From positions 3,560,315-3,624,314 of the forward strand of contig NC_015510.1 in NCBI RefSeq assembly GCF_000212735.1: a stretch of DNA of 64,000 nt. Direction: 5' to 3'. Both the position numbers and the translations under genes were made by a program. Numbering within the stretch: position 1 is the first letter of the stretch; every line of letters starts with the position of its first letter. This DNA comes from Haliscomenobacter hydrossis DSM 1100 (GTDB lineage Bacteria; Bacteroidota; Bacteroidia; Chitinophagales; Saprospiraceae). Below, in pieces: positions 44,123 through 52,687 of the stretch. A model generated the notes under the pieces. That model had not been told where the DNA came from and did not search any database. It was given only the letters and a program-made list of their open reading frames with translations.

Positions 44123-44450
44123 ACTAAATGATCATTAGGACTGTAGAATGGGGCGAAATTGTAGATTAAATACCAGCAATACAACAGATGGTGGCGAAGA
44201 GTGGAATAATGAAGCCGAATGAGGAGTTTTGGATATTGAGCCGGGTTTTGACACAAATCGCATTCTTGATCACGACATGCTGGTTTTTGCGTACCCATGA
44301 TGCTTTTGAAGGTTTTTTGGAGCGTGGGTTTAAAACTTTTGATCGAACACTATTGGCACGACCAATTGTCAAAATTTGGGGTAGTCAATTTGTTGAAAAA
44401 ATGCTTTGGCCGGGGTTTTTCTATAGAATACTTTTGACTCAAGTTCTTTT
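44123..44450. other. Intergenic stretch without a supported gene
   Basis: A 91-codon frame (44188-44463) crosses it but ends inside the palindrome and has no family resemblance or start signal. No RNA gene seen. It separates divergent transcription units. Confidence 0.5.
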
Positions 44451-44607
44451 GGGACGGAAATAAAATAAAGTTACAAAGTTGACTCGGCTATTTTTTGATT
44501 TGGCAAGGCGCGAGAAAGGCGCATAGCCAGCCTACGCAACTGACGAGCAACGCAGCAAAATCAAAAAAGAGTCCAGTCAGAATGTAACTTTATTTTATTT
44601 CCGTCCC
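44451..44607. repeat. 157-base nested palindrome with perfect 24-base ends
   Basis: Outer arms 44451-44474 and 44584-44607 (GGGACGGAAATAAAATAAAG and on) are exact complements. Inside, ACTC..TTTTTTGATTT (44482-44501) pairs with AAATCAAAAAAGAGT. The centre has GGCGCGAG/GGCGCATAGCC words. It has sharp ends like a mobile cassette but no ORF. Confidence 0.88.
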
Positions 44608-44653
44608 TTTGAGCGCATGTTTAAATTTAATTCAAAAAAAACTTACCATTCAA

Positions 44654-45760
44654 ATGCAATCTGGTAATAAAACATATCTGGGACTGTTCATTTTCCTTTG
44701 TTTGTTGCTTCAGACTTGTCATCAAGCCAATGTTGAACAAACCATGCTCGATTTGGATGGCTACCTGGCCCGCGCCCCAGAAAAATATGAAGCAAATTAC
44801 CTAAAAGAAGCCAAGGCCATTAAAACTGCCCCATTACAAGCTAAAAACCTTACAAATATGGTGTGGATTCCAGGTGGAACCTTCACCATGGGTGGAGCAG
44901 ATCCTCAAGCACTACAAGATGAAAAACACCTTCATGAAGTACACATTGACGGGTTTTGGATGGATGTTAGCGAAGTAACCAATGCCCAATTTCAGGAATT
45001 CGTAACCGCCACCGGATACCTTACCCAAGCCGAGCGAAACCCTGAAGCCCAGCGCATGATGATGCCCGGCATTGCAATAGATTCTTTGCCTAAAGTGCCT
45101 TACAGTTGGTGTTTTCAAAGCCCTAAAAATCAGTACGGCCGTCTTCAGCCCGAGGATTGGTGGACCGCAGTACCCGGCGCTGATTGGCAACATCCTCAGG
45201 GGTCCGGGAGCAGCATTGTGGGCAAAGAAAATCACCCCGTGGTACACGTTTCCTGGTACGATGCCATTGCCTATTGCAAATGGGCGGGCAAACGCCTCGC
45301 GACCGAAGCGGAATGGGAATATGCGGCCCGTGGCGGTTATGACAAGAACTCATACCCCTGGGGTGATGTGCTCAATTTTAAAAAGGCGAACTACTGGCAG
45401 GGAGATTTTCCTTCCTTGTTTCTGAACCGAGATGGATTTGTCAAAACTGCTCCGGTGAAACATTTCGCCCCTAACCCCTATGGCCTTTACGACATGGCCG
45501 GCAACGTGTGGGAATGGTGCCTGGACTGGTACGATTTTGATTATTATGTGCAAGGAAAACGGGCCAAAATAGTCAGTAATCCGCTGGGACCCAAAATAAG
45601 CGCTGATCCTGACGCAAAGGATGCTCCACTCAAAGTCATTCGCGGTGGCTCATTCTTGTGCAGTGAAAGCTACTGCTCGGGATATCGGGTATCTACGCGG
45701 ATGAAATCGGCCCCCTGCACAGGATCCGAACATGCTGGTTTTCGCTGCGTACGCAATTGA
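44654..45760 (+). CDS. Formylglycine-generating enzyme (SUMF1) family lipoprotein with catalytic Cys pair
   Basis: 368 residues from the ATG at 44654, which begins a lipoprotein signal (FIFLCLLLQTC). The FGE-sulfatase fold runs from MVWIPGGTFTMGG (about 72) to GFRCV. Unlike most members of this family used only as structural modules, it keeps both copper-binding Cys of true formylglycine-generating enzymes, in SFLCSESYCSGYR (about 331-343), matching the S-x-L-C-x3-Y-C pattern. Other landmarks: HPVVHVSWYDAIAYCKW and AGNVWEW. Such enzymes oxidise a Cys in the motif CxPxR of sulfatases to formylglycine. No sulfatase is in the window, and the next gene is a Cys-rich secreted protein. Confidence 0.87.
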   Translation: MQSGNKTYLGLFIFLCLLLQTCHQANVEQTMLDLDGYLARAPEKYEANYLKEAKAIKTAPLQAKNLTNMVWIPGGTFTMGGADPQALQDEKHLHEVHIDGFWMDVSEVTNAQFQEFVTATGYLTQAERNPEAQRMMMPGIAIDSLPKVPYSWCFQSPKNQYGRLQPEDWWTAVPGADWQHPQGSGSSIVGKENHPVVHVSWYDAIAYCKWAGKRLATEAEWEYAARGGYDKNSYPWGDVLNFKKANYWQGDFPSLFLNRDGFVKTAPVKHFAPNPYGLYDMAGNVWEWCLDWYDFDYYVQGKRAKIVSNPLGPKISADPDAKDAPLKVIRGGSFLCSESYCSGYRVSTRMKSAPCTGSEHAGFRCVRN

Positions 45761-45955
45761 GCACCGGTAACTTTGTATTCAATTATTACCCTTGTATCCT
45801 GTCCTTTTGGACAAATAATTTAATTTTTTATTTGCCTTTACAGCTTTTAATTCACAGCCATTGCTGTGCACCTACCACTAGACTTTGAACATTCATTGGT
45901 CTTGGTATTGCACACATTCTGGTTGATTTTTTCACTTCATTTAAAAACAATATTT

Positions 45956-46441
45956 ATGAAAGCTATTAGAAAAATTGCTGGAAAGGTTACGGCATTGTTG
46001 GTGGCGGTGATGACTACCGTCACATTGTTGAATCCCTACTATTTACAAGCTTATGATAGTGTGGATGATTACGTTGACATGTATGATTCGGAGGCGGAAG
46101 ATTATACAGGGAGTGGTTCTGGTTCATGCGGTTTTGTCCAAGAATCATTTACTTGTTCAAATAGCACTGCCATAAATTACCAAAACAATAGTTCAGGAAA
46201 CATTGTGACACAATGGAGTAGCGCCTTTGGTTATCAGCCCCCTTATCAATTTAACATAAGCGGTAGTTACACTAACTCCAATGCTTATGTTTATCAAAAC
46301 ATGGCAGCTATTACATATACTGGAAACTATGTGATGAAATGTTTTCAAAGAGGATATGGCATTAGAGAATGCACCTCCGAGGCTTGTCCAGGCCAGTTCC
46401 AACCAGCTGTACAAAAATGCGCTGGCACAACATGTAAATAA
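45956..46441 (+). CDS. Small secreted Cys-rich protein
   Basis: 161 residues from the ATG at 45956, the start of a signal peptide cleaved near YYLQA; the frame extends upstream to 45866. The mature part starts very acidic (DSVDDYVDMYDSEAEDY), continues through a Gly/Ser stretch, an Asn/Ser/Tyr-rich middle, and ends with a Cys cluster. Seven Cys in all: SGSC, SFTC, VMKC, REC, EAC, QKC and the penultimate TTCK. There is no CxPxR motif. Its position before a propeller lipoprotein and thioredoxin-like protein resembles NVEALA-type peptide loci of Bacteroides; the sequence similarity is not enough to assign that family. Confidence 0.7.
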   Translation: MKAIRKIAGKVTALLVAVMTTVTLLNPYYLQAYDSVDDYVDMYDSEAEDYTGSGSGSCGFVQESFTCSNSTAINYQNNSSGNIVTQWSSAFGYQPPYQFNISGSYTNSNAYVYQNMAAITYTGNYVMKCFQRGYGIRECTSEACPGQFQPAVQKCAGTTCK

Positions 46442-46560
46442 ATAAACTACCCTTCCAATAAAGTGCCAGGTTTTGTGTTTCATTGTTTCTATACATTTAA
46501 AGCACTAAAACCTGTGCGCTTTTGATCTATGTTTTGGTCTAATTTCAAAAACAACAACGC

Positions 46561-47718
46561 ATGAAAAACTTATTAATCCTCTTGTTGTGTACTTTTTTTG
46601 CTTGCCAAGATTCAAACAACAAAGGAAAGGAAATTTTAATTGACAATACAAATATTTCAAATTTTGCTGCAATGGATAGTCTTATTGAGCGTATCGAAGT
46701 TATCAAGCTTGAAACAAATTTGAGGTCAATCATCAACAATAATTTTTCAAAGATATTATTAAACGATGACTATGTCTATTGGATAGAATATGGATATGAA
46801 GGAAGGATTACGATTTTTAATAGAAAAACAGGGAGGTTTGTTAAGCAGTTGACCCCAACAGGCGAAGGCCCTGAAGAATTTAGTTACATCACAGATGTAT
46901 CAATGCTCGAGTCAAATGAGATTGAGCTATATTCCAATCCACAAAGGAAGCTTATTTACTACTCTTCAGACGGTACTTTCGCAAGAGAAAGAAATGTTTT
47001 ATACAATTTTGACAAAAGAATTTATTTAGACAACAATACATTAATCAATCACTACAATGGCCCAAGTGCAGACTATTTAGGACAAGACCTTGACCATAGG
47101 TTGATTGTACTAGATTCCAATCAGAAGATAACGAATTACTATCTTCCATTTCAGTTCAAAAACAATACTATAACTGGCTCCGCATTAGAATTTTCTGTGC
47201 ATAAAAATGGAGTCATCATATACGAGCCTTTTCATCCTAATATACACGAAATCAATGATAAAAAAATATTTAGCTTGAAATACAACCTCAAGTTCAAAAA
47301 AAACAACCCTGATGAAAGTTTTTTAACCCAACACCAAACAATTGCAGCGAGGCATAAATCTGCTTTAAAAGATGATATTCCAATGCTTAATTTAGTTTTT
47401 GAAAATGACGGCTTCTTAATATTTAAATACAACTACATAAAAAACCAATCTAGAGTTGCTGTTTTTGATAAAAAAAAGCAAGCGTTTATTATAAATACCA
47501 ATGCGTTGGTCTATTCCAAATGGTCTTGGCCGTTAATTATACCCGCTTCTTCCTATAAGTCAGGTTTAGTGTTTTCTTATTCTGCTGAAACATTTATTTC
47601 TCTTTGTGACAATGTATTGTCAACAGCTATGTTGGATGAGATTAAACCAGTGCGAAATGGATTAAAGAAGAGTGACAATCCTATCATTATGGTTGTAAAA
47701 TTAAAAGATAAGCCATGA
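46561..47718 (+). CDS. 6-bladed beta-propeller lipoprotein
   Basis: 385 residues with a lipoprotein signal (LLLCTFFAC). Pattern of the Bacteroidota 6-bladed propeller family: an early IEVIKLET strand, then FNRKTGRFVKQLTPTGEGPEEF (the G-x-G-P-x-E-F turn) at about 88-105 and IYYSSDG repeats. These lipoproteins are typically encoded beside small secreted peptides. The coding region is markedly AT-richer than the flanking genes. Its stop overlaps the next start (ATGA). Confidence 0.82.
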   Translation: MKNLLILLLCTFFACQDSNNKGKEILIDNTNISNFAAMDSLIERIEVIKLETNLRSIINNNFSKILLNDDYVYWIEYGYEGRITIFNRKTGRFVKQLTPTGEGPEEFSYITDVSMLESNEIELYSNPQRKLIYYSSDGTFARERNVLYNFDKRIYLDNNTLINHYNGPSADYLGQDLDHRLIVLDSNQKITNYYLPFQFKNNTITGSALEFSVHKNGVIIYEPFHPNIHEINDKKIFSLKYNLKFKKNNPDESFLTQHQTIAARHKSALKDDIPMLNLVFENDGFLIFKYNYIKNQSRVAVFDKKKQAFIINTNALVYSKWSWPLIIPASSYKSGLVFSYSAETFISLCDNVLSTAMLDEIKPVRNGLKKSDNPIIMVVKLKDKP

Positions 47719-48323
47719 AGAAGACAAGAACCAGCTTACTCTTGGTTTGTATTACAGGCATTAATTTACTGTTTTTTACCTTAGGCTTGAAAAACAGTAA
47801 ATCAAATAAGCGCATTCCTGTAGCATCGACACAAATGACAGAAATCAAGACACTGAAGGAAATAATTAATCTTGATCAAGCAGCATGGAATGACGAAAAC
47901 AAGAAAATACAGATCGATGATATCCTGAGAGAAAAAACACGCTCAAGTGCACGTCCTTGTCTGGTAATCCGGTTTTCATTTAGAAATTGCGATCTATGTA
48001 CAAAAAATGTATTTGATAACATTGTACCCATTTGTAACGCTTTAAATTTAAAGTACGATCACATCCAACTTTTAGGTACTTTTTTGTCTGATCGAGACTC
48101 ACTATTGTTTCAAAATCGAAAGCAGTTACCCTATCATCTAAATACAGTCCCCGAAAACGCACTCGGCCTCCAACTCGAACAAGACGCCTCTTACCCCTTC
48201 TTCTTCGTCCTCTTCCCCGACGGAACCGCCCGCCACGTCTTCATTCCCATAAAAGAAGACGTCGAGCGTACCCGCCGTTATCTGGACATCATCCGGCAAA
48301 AATATTTCAGCGATGACCAATAA
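47715..48323 (+). CDS. Membrane-anchored thioredoxin-like protein with CxxC
   Basis: 202 residues. One N-terminal hydrophobic segment (SLLLVCITGINLLFFTLGL) anchors it or acts as signal. A thioredoxin-like domain follows, with the redox pair in RNCDLC (about 91-96) and YPFFFVLFPDG (about 155), where the Pro can serve as the cis-Pro loop. It probably reduces or exchanges disulphides outside the cytoplasm. It is translationally coupled to the propeller gene. Base composition changes within the gene: AT-rich up to about 48145, then GC-rich to the end. Confidence 0.7.
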   Translation: MKKTRTSLLLVCITGINLLFFTLGLKNSKSNKRIPVASTQMTEIKTLKEIINLDQAAWNDENKKIQIDDILREKTRSSARPCLVIRFSFRNCDLCTKNVFDNIVPICNALNLKYDHIQLLGTFLSDRDSLLFQNRKQLPYHLNTVPENALGLQLEQDASYPFFFVLFPDGTARHVFIPIKEDVERTRRYLDIIRQKYFSDDQ

Positions 48324-48457
48324 AGATTGAGTGATAAAACTGGTTACAGTTTTTTTTTGAGCTGTCTGCAAAGGCAGCTTATTCCATTTTTACATCTACA
48401 GCCAAAACCTGGTCCGATCATGGAATCACCATCAACAATTTAGTTTTAATCACCACC

Positions 48458-51400
48458 ATGACCCACTCCCTCAGCCCTGTTCGCATCCTCATCTTCTTCA
48501 CGGCACTGGCGCTCCCCGCCTTATTCATCCTCCCGTATCTACAAGTAAACCTCCTTCCTGCTGAACCCAATACCGAACTGCAAATCCGCATTCAGGTACC
48601 CAATACCCCTCCATTCGGTGTAGAACGCAGTACAGTTTCCCAACTGGAAAATGCCCTGTCAGCCATCCGGGGCTTAAAAAACATCCGTTCGGAATCCCGC
48701 TACGCAGAGGGTAGTATTTATTTGGAATTTGGCCGCAAAGAAGACATGGCCGCGCGGCGTTTTGAAGTGGCTACGGTCTTGCGCAGCATTTACCCCAAGC
48801 TGCCCACAGGAGCCAGCTATCCCACGCTCAGCGGCGGCAATGATGTGGCACAGGAAGATAAAGGGCCAAGTCTGTTGTATACCGTTGAAGGCCCCGGCGA
48901 TGTGGCTGCGGTGCGACAACGCTGTGAAACGTTTTTCAGGCAAGTCTTGCACCAAGTGGAGCAGGTTTCCAATTTGGAATTTCAAGGTGGGCAAGAAGAG
49001 CGCATGGTCATTGAATTTGACCCTCAATTGCTGAAAATCCACCAGGTGGATCCCCATGAACTGGAGCAAGTGCTACACCGCGCCAACGGCAGTTATTTTC
49101 CAGGCTCAAGTGAGGATGCCTGGGGCAGAAAATTATTTGTTCGATCCATTCCCGCCGACATCAGCCTTAGCACGATCGAAAACACCCTGATCAAAACCGA
49201 GGGTGGATATCCCCTGCGCATCAAATCGGTAGCTCGGGTATACCAAGACCGGGAAACACCTTCCAGCTATTATCGCATCAATGGCAAAAATGCGGTGAGT
49301 GTGTTTGTGTTCTTGAGTCCGGATTGCAATAAAGTGTACGAAGCGGTGCGCATCCAGCAACTGATCACCCGTGCCGCTGCTCAACAACAAGATCTACATG
49401 TTCGCCTTGCGGAGGACAAAACAACGTTCGTACGAGTAGAATTGCAAAAAAGCTGGCTGCGCGCCAGTGCTTCATTGCTGATTCTATTGTTGCTTTTGCT
49501 GCTTACTTACCGCAATTGGCGACTGGTTTTGATCCTGCTTTTTTGCCTGATGATCAATCTTGCAATAACGGTCTTGACCAGTTGGGCCTTTCAAGTGGAG
49601 TGGCATACCTATACCCTGGCTGGCCTGAGTGTAGCTTTTGGTTTGATGATCGACAATGCCATTGTGATGCTGGACGCTTATCGGCGCAGGTTGAATCGAC
49701 GTATTTTTACGGCATTACTTGCCGCTACGCTTACTACTGCGGCTGCTTTGCTATTGGTGTTTTTTTTACCCATTGAAGAACAACGCAACCTGGTCGATTT
49801 TTCCATCATCATTGTGATCAGCCTGATCAGCTCTTTGTTTACTGTTTTGTTTTTGGTTCCGGCCTGTTACGATTTATGGATTGGAGCGCCTGCCCTCAAA
49901 AGCAGCAACGCGCTTAAAGTAGCTCAAAAAAGGCGCATCTTTTTTCGCCTTGCTGTTTACAAGTCGGCAATCGAATTTTTTAGTCGCTGGCGGCTGCTTT
50001 TTTATGTGGCTGGGGTGCTCCTTTTTGGTTTGCCCGTTTTTTTGTTGCCTCTGGAAACCCAATCCAGGCAATGGCATCTCCAATGGCTCAACTCACCCAA
50101 TTTTCAACGCGAAGTTCGTCCTCATTTGGAATTTTGGCTGGGTGGTACACTAAGGTTGTTTGTGGATACTTTTAATGCCGAAAGTTATTACCGGCAAGCG
50201 GAAGCTACTGCCTTGTACGTTCGGGCTGAACTGCCTCATGGCCATACGTTAGCCCAAATGAATACCTTGATGCACCATTTTGAGCGCTTTTTGAGCCAGC
50301 AAAATGGACTGGAAGTATTTGGTACAAGTGTCAATTCTGGGCAATATGGTGACATTGAAATCCACTTTACCTCCGATGCCGAAAAAACAAGCCTCCCCTT
50401 ATCCCTACAAGCCCGATTACAAGAGCTGGCACAGGGATTCAGTGGCGTACAATGGAGCATTTACGGCAAAGGGGAAGGTTTCAGCAACAACCTGTTCATG
50501 GACAATCAGGCAAGTTCACGCCTGATCTTGCGGGGATACGATTACCAGGAATTGGGTAGGCAAGCCGAAAAACTGGGGCAATTATTGGCTCAAAACATGC
50601 GCGTACAAAGCATTGAACTGGATCAAAACCTCAACTATTTTGATCGTCCTCTACCCGAAATGTACCTGAGCCTGGATGCCAGCAAAGTTGCCGCACGCCA
50701 CACCAATACAGGAGATCTGCTCAATGCCCTCAATCAAATGGCAAGTCCGATTTCGTTCAGTTTGAGTAGCGAAAAAACCAGCTCCGAGGGCTTGATCAAG
50801 GCCCAAAACACGGCACAATTTGATGTGTACCACTTACTTCATGACCCGCTTAGTCCTTCCCCCAAATCAAATTTGCACATCCAAGAGTTGGGCAAAATGG
50901 AGCTGCGCCAATCCAGCAGTTCGATCCAGCGGGAAAATCGTCAATACTTGCGCCTGGTTACGTTTGATTACGTTGGTTCGTATGATTTGGCCAGGCAGTT
51001 GAACGAACAAGTGATCCGAAAAATGAACCGCGAAATGCCACTGGGTTATTCCGTTGAGGGAGAGCAGGGAAGTGTTTCGGCAGCAACCAAGCGTCAATTT
51101 TATCTATTGCTGATTTTGCTGGCGCTCAATTTTTTCATTTGCGCCATCCTCTTCGAACGCTTGCGTCAGCCTTTTTTCATTTTGCTGACCGTACCAATTT
51201 CATTTATTGGTGTTTTTTTGAGTTTTGCCTGGGGCGAATTCACCTTTGATCAAGGCGGTTTTGCGGCGTTTGTCATGCTCGGTGGCATAGTAGTCAACGC
51301 GGCAATTTTTATCATCAACGATTTGAACAATGCAAAAGGGCAAGTCCATAATTTTCAAAATACCCTGATCAAGGTTTTGTACCGACGCTCAGGCACCATT

Positions 51401-51574
51401 TTGCTGACCATCGTTTCCACCATCTGTGGTTTTGTTCCTTTTTTGTACGAAGGCCCCGAAACGCCGTTTTGGTTTGCCCTGGCCATTGGCACCATCGGAG
51501 GCTTGATGGCCTCAATTTTAGCCGTATTCCTGGTGCTTCCTGTATTGCTGTGGAAGAAAAAAAAATTGCTATGA
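48458..51574 (+). CDS. RND-family inner-membrane transporter (first of two)
   Basis: 1038 residues, normal RND length. TM1, a periplasmic porter loop, a TM2-6 block (about 325-475), a second porter loop, and TM8-12 (about 880-1035). In TM4 the AcrB Asp-Asp pair reads MIDN, keeping one Asp; the TM10 position of the AcrB relay Lys is in GGIVVNAAIFIIND with no Lys. The cytoplasmic start lacks the usual sequence motifs of HAE1 pumps. It overlaps the adaptor gene by four bases. Confidence 0.87.
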   Translation: MTHSLSPVRILIFFTALALPALFILPYLQVNLLPAEPNTELQIRIQVPNTPPFGVERSTVSQLENALSAIRGLKNIRSESRYAEGSIYLEFGRKEDMAARRFEVATVLRSIYPKLPTGASYPTLSGGNDVAQEDKGPSLLYTVEGPGDVAAVRQRCETFFRQVLHQVEQVSNLEFQGGQEERMVIEFDPQLLKIHQVDPHELEQVLHRANGSYFPGSSEDAWGRKLFVRSIPADISLSTIENTLIKTEGGYPLRIKSVARVYQDRETPSSYYRINGKNAVSVFVFLSPDCNKVYEAVRIQQLITRAAAQQQDLHVRLAEDKTTFVRVELQKSWLRASASLLILLLLLLLTYRNWRLVLILLFCLMINLAITVLTSWAFQVEWHTYTLAGLSVAFGLMIDNAIVMLDAYRRRLNRRIFTALLAATLTTAAALLLVFFLPIEEQRNLVDFSIIIVISLISSLFTVLFLVPACYDLWIGAPALKSSNALKVAQKRRIFFRLAVYKSAIEFFSRWRLLFYVAGVLLFGLPVFLLPLETQSRQWHLQWLNSPNFQREVRPHLEFWLGGTLRLFVDTFNAESYYRQAEATALYVRAELPHGHTLAQMNTLMHHFERFLSQQNGLEVFGTSVNSGQYGDIEIHFTSDAEKTSLPLSLQARLQELAQGFSGVQWSIYGKGEGFSNNLFMDNQASSRLILRGYDYQELGRQAEKLGQLLAQNMRVQSIELDQNLNYFDRPLPEMYLSLDASKVAARHTNTGDLLNALNQMASPISFSLSSEKTSSEGLIKAQNTAQFDVYHLLHDPLSPSPKSNLHIQELGKMELRQSSSSIQRENRQYLRLVTFDYVGSYDLARQLNEQVIRKMNREMPLGYSVEGEQGSVSAATKRQFYLLLILLALNFFICAILFERLRQPFFILLTVPISFIGVFLSFAWGEFTFDQGGFAAFVMLGGIVVNAAIFIINDLNNAKGQVHNFQNTLIKVLYRRSGTILLTIVSTICGFVPFLYEGPETPFWFALAIGTIGGLMASILAVFLVLPVLLWKKKKLL

Positions 51575-52644
51575 AAAGAACTGTATTACTGGCCATCGTT
51601 TCCATGGGTGCATTGAGTTGCAAGCCGTCCAAGGAACAAGTCTCCTATGAAATTCCATTGGAACCCAGCAAAATTGAGGCAAAAATGGACACTCTTGAGG
51701 TAGAAACGCAAATAGCGGAACTCCGGGCTTTCACTTATCCCGTGCAGGCCAGCGGTAAAATCAAAGCCGCTTATGAAGAACTGATGCTGGCGCAAAATGG
51801 AGGTTTGCTCCAGTTTTGTAAAGCCAGGAATGGATTGCGGGTGAGCGTAGGAGAAATTATCGCCTCATTTGAAACCAGTGACCTGGAATTGCGCAAAGAA
51901 CGCCTGCTGGTACAAAAATTCAATGCCCAAAAAGAATACGAAAGCCAGCTGCTGGGCTACGAAGCGCTGCTCAAGGAAAAAACCAATCAGGAGGCCGAAG
52001 CCGTTCGACAAAAACTAAAAGCATCCACCGGGCTTTTGGCTTTGGATATCGACCTCAAAGAACTGGAGCACGACCTGGCCCGTACAAACCTCAAGGCACC
52101 CATTACAGGAGTCCTGGCCCAAGTACAAATCCAAAAAGGCATGCACATCCGGCCCGGGCAGGAATTGTACCGCATTTATAGCGCTGATCAATTGTTTGTA
52201 GAGGCCAAAGTGTTGGAATCTGATCTTCCCCTGCTCAAAACCGGACAACAAGCCCTGGTTAAAAGTGTAGCCAATCCAGAGGTAGTTTACGCTGCAAATT
52301 TAGCTGAAATTGATCCGATGGTGGATGAACACGGGCTGCTGAATGTGCGCCTAAAAATTCTACATCCGCGCAACCTTTTACTGGGTATGAATGCCAACGC
52401 CGAAATAAAAGTACCCCAGAAACGCGGAATTGTGGTGCCCCGCAACGCCATCGTGCTGCGCAACAACCGCCCGGTAATTTTTACCTGGGAAAATGGATTG
52501 TCCAAGTGGAACTACGTAACTACCGGAACCGAAAACGGTGAATCCATTGAAATCCTGGAAGGAATCAAAGCAGGCAGCGAAATTATCGTCAGCAATAACA
52601 TCCAACTGGCACACAATGGGCCCGTAAAAAACACCAAGCAATGA
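51571..52644 (+). CDS. RND periplasmic adaptor lipoprotein (membrane fusion protein)
   Basis: 357 residues from the ATG at 51571, overlapping the RND stop; a longer frame from 51469 lies inside the RND gene. Lipoprotein signal SMGALSC. Barrel-sandwich halves at VQASGKIKAAYEELM and TNLKAPITGVLAQVQIQKG flank a coiled-coil hairpin of about 75 residues. The membrane-proximal domain ends with EILEGIKAGSEIIVSN. It links both inner-membrane RND proteins to the TolC-like channel. Confidence 0.9.
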   Translation: MKRTVLLAIVSMGALSCKPSKEQVSYEIPLEPSKIEAKMDTLEVETQIAELRAFTYPVQASGKIKAAYEELMLAQNGGLLQFCKARNGLRVSVGEIIASFETSDLELRKERLLVQKFNAQKEYESQLLGYEALLKEKTNQEAEAVRQKLKASTGLLALDIDLKELEHDLARTNLKAPITGVLAQVQIQKGMHIRPGQELYRIYSADQLFVEAKVLESDLPLLKTGQQALVKSVANPEVVYAANLAEIDPMVDEHGLLNVRLKILHPRNLLLGMNANAEIKVPQKRGIVVPRNAIVLRNNRPVIFTWENGLSKWNYVTTGTENGESIEILEGIKAGSEIIVSNNIQLAHNGPVKNTKQ

Positions 52645-52650
52645 GCAGTC

Positions 52651-52685
52651 TTTTCAACCCTTCAACTTTTCAACTTTTCAACTAA
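52651..52685 (+). repeat. Half element, CAACTTTTCAAC words
   Basis: Four tandem TTTTCAAC-type words fill the gap between adaptor and second RND gene; no complementary arm nearby. The second RND start codon follows three bases later. Confidence 0.75.
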
Positions 52686-52687
52686 CC

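Noticed and set aside
44188-44463. 91-codon frame before the FGE-like gene
   Set aside because: It ends inside the nested palindrome, has no signal, no family resemblance and no promoter.
45956-46441. Sulfatase-type CxPxR substrate motif in the Cys-rich protein
   Set aside because: None of its seven Cys is in that context; the closest, ACPGQF, lacks the Pro and Arg spacing.
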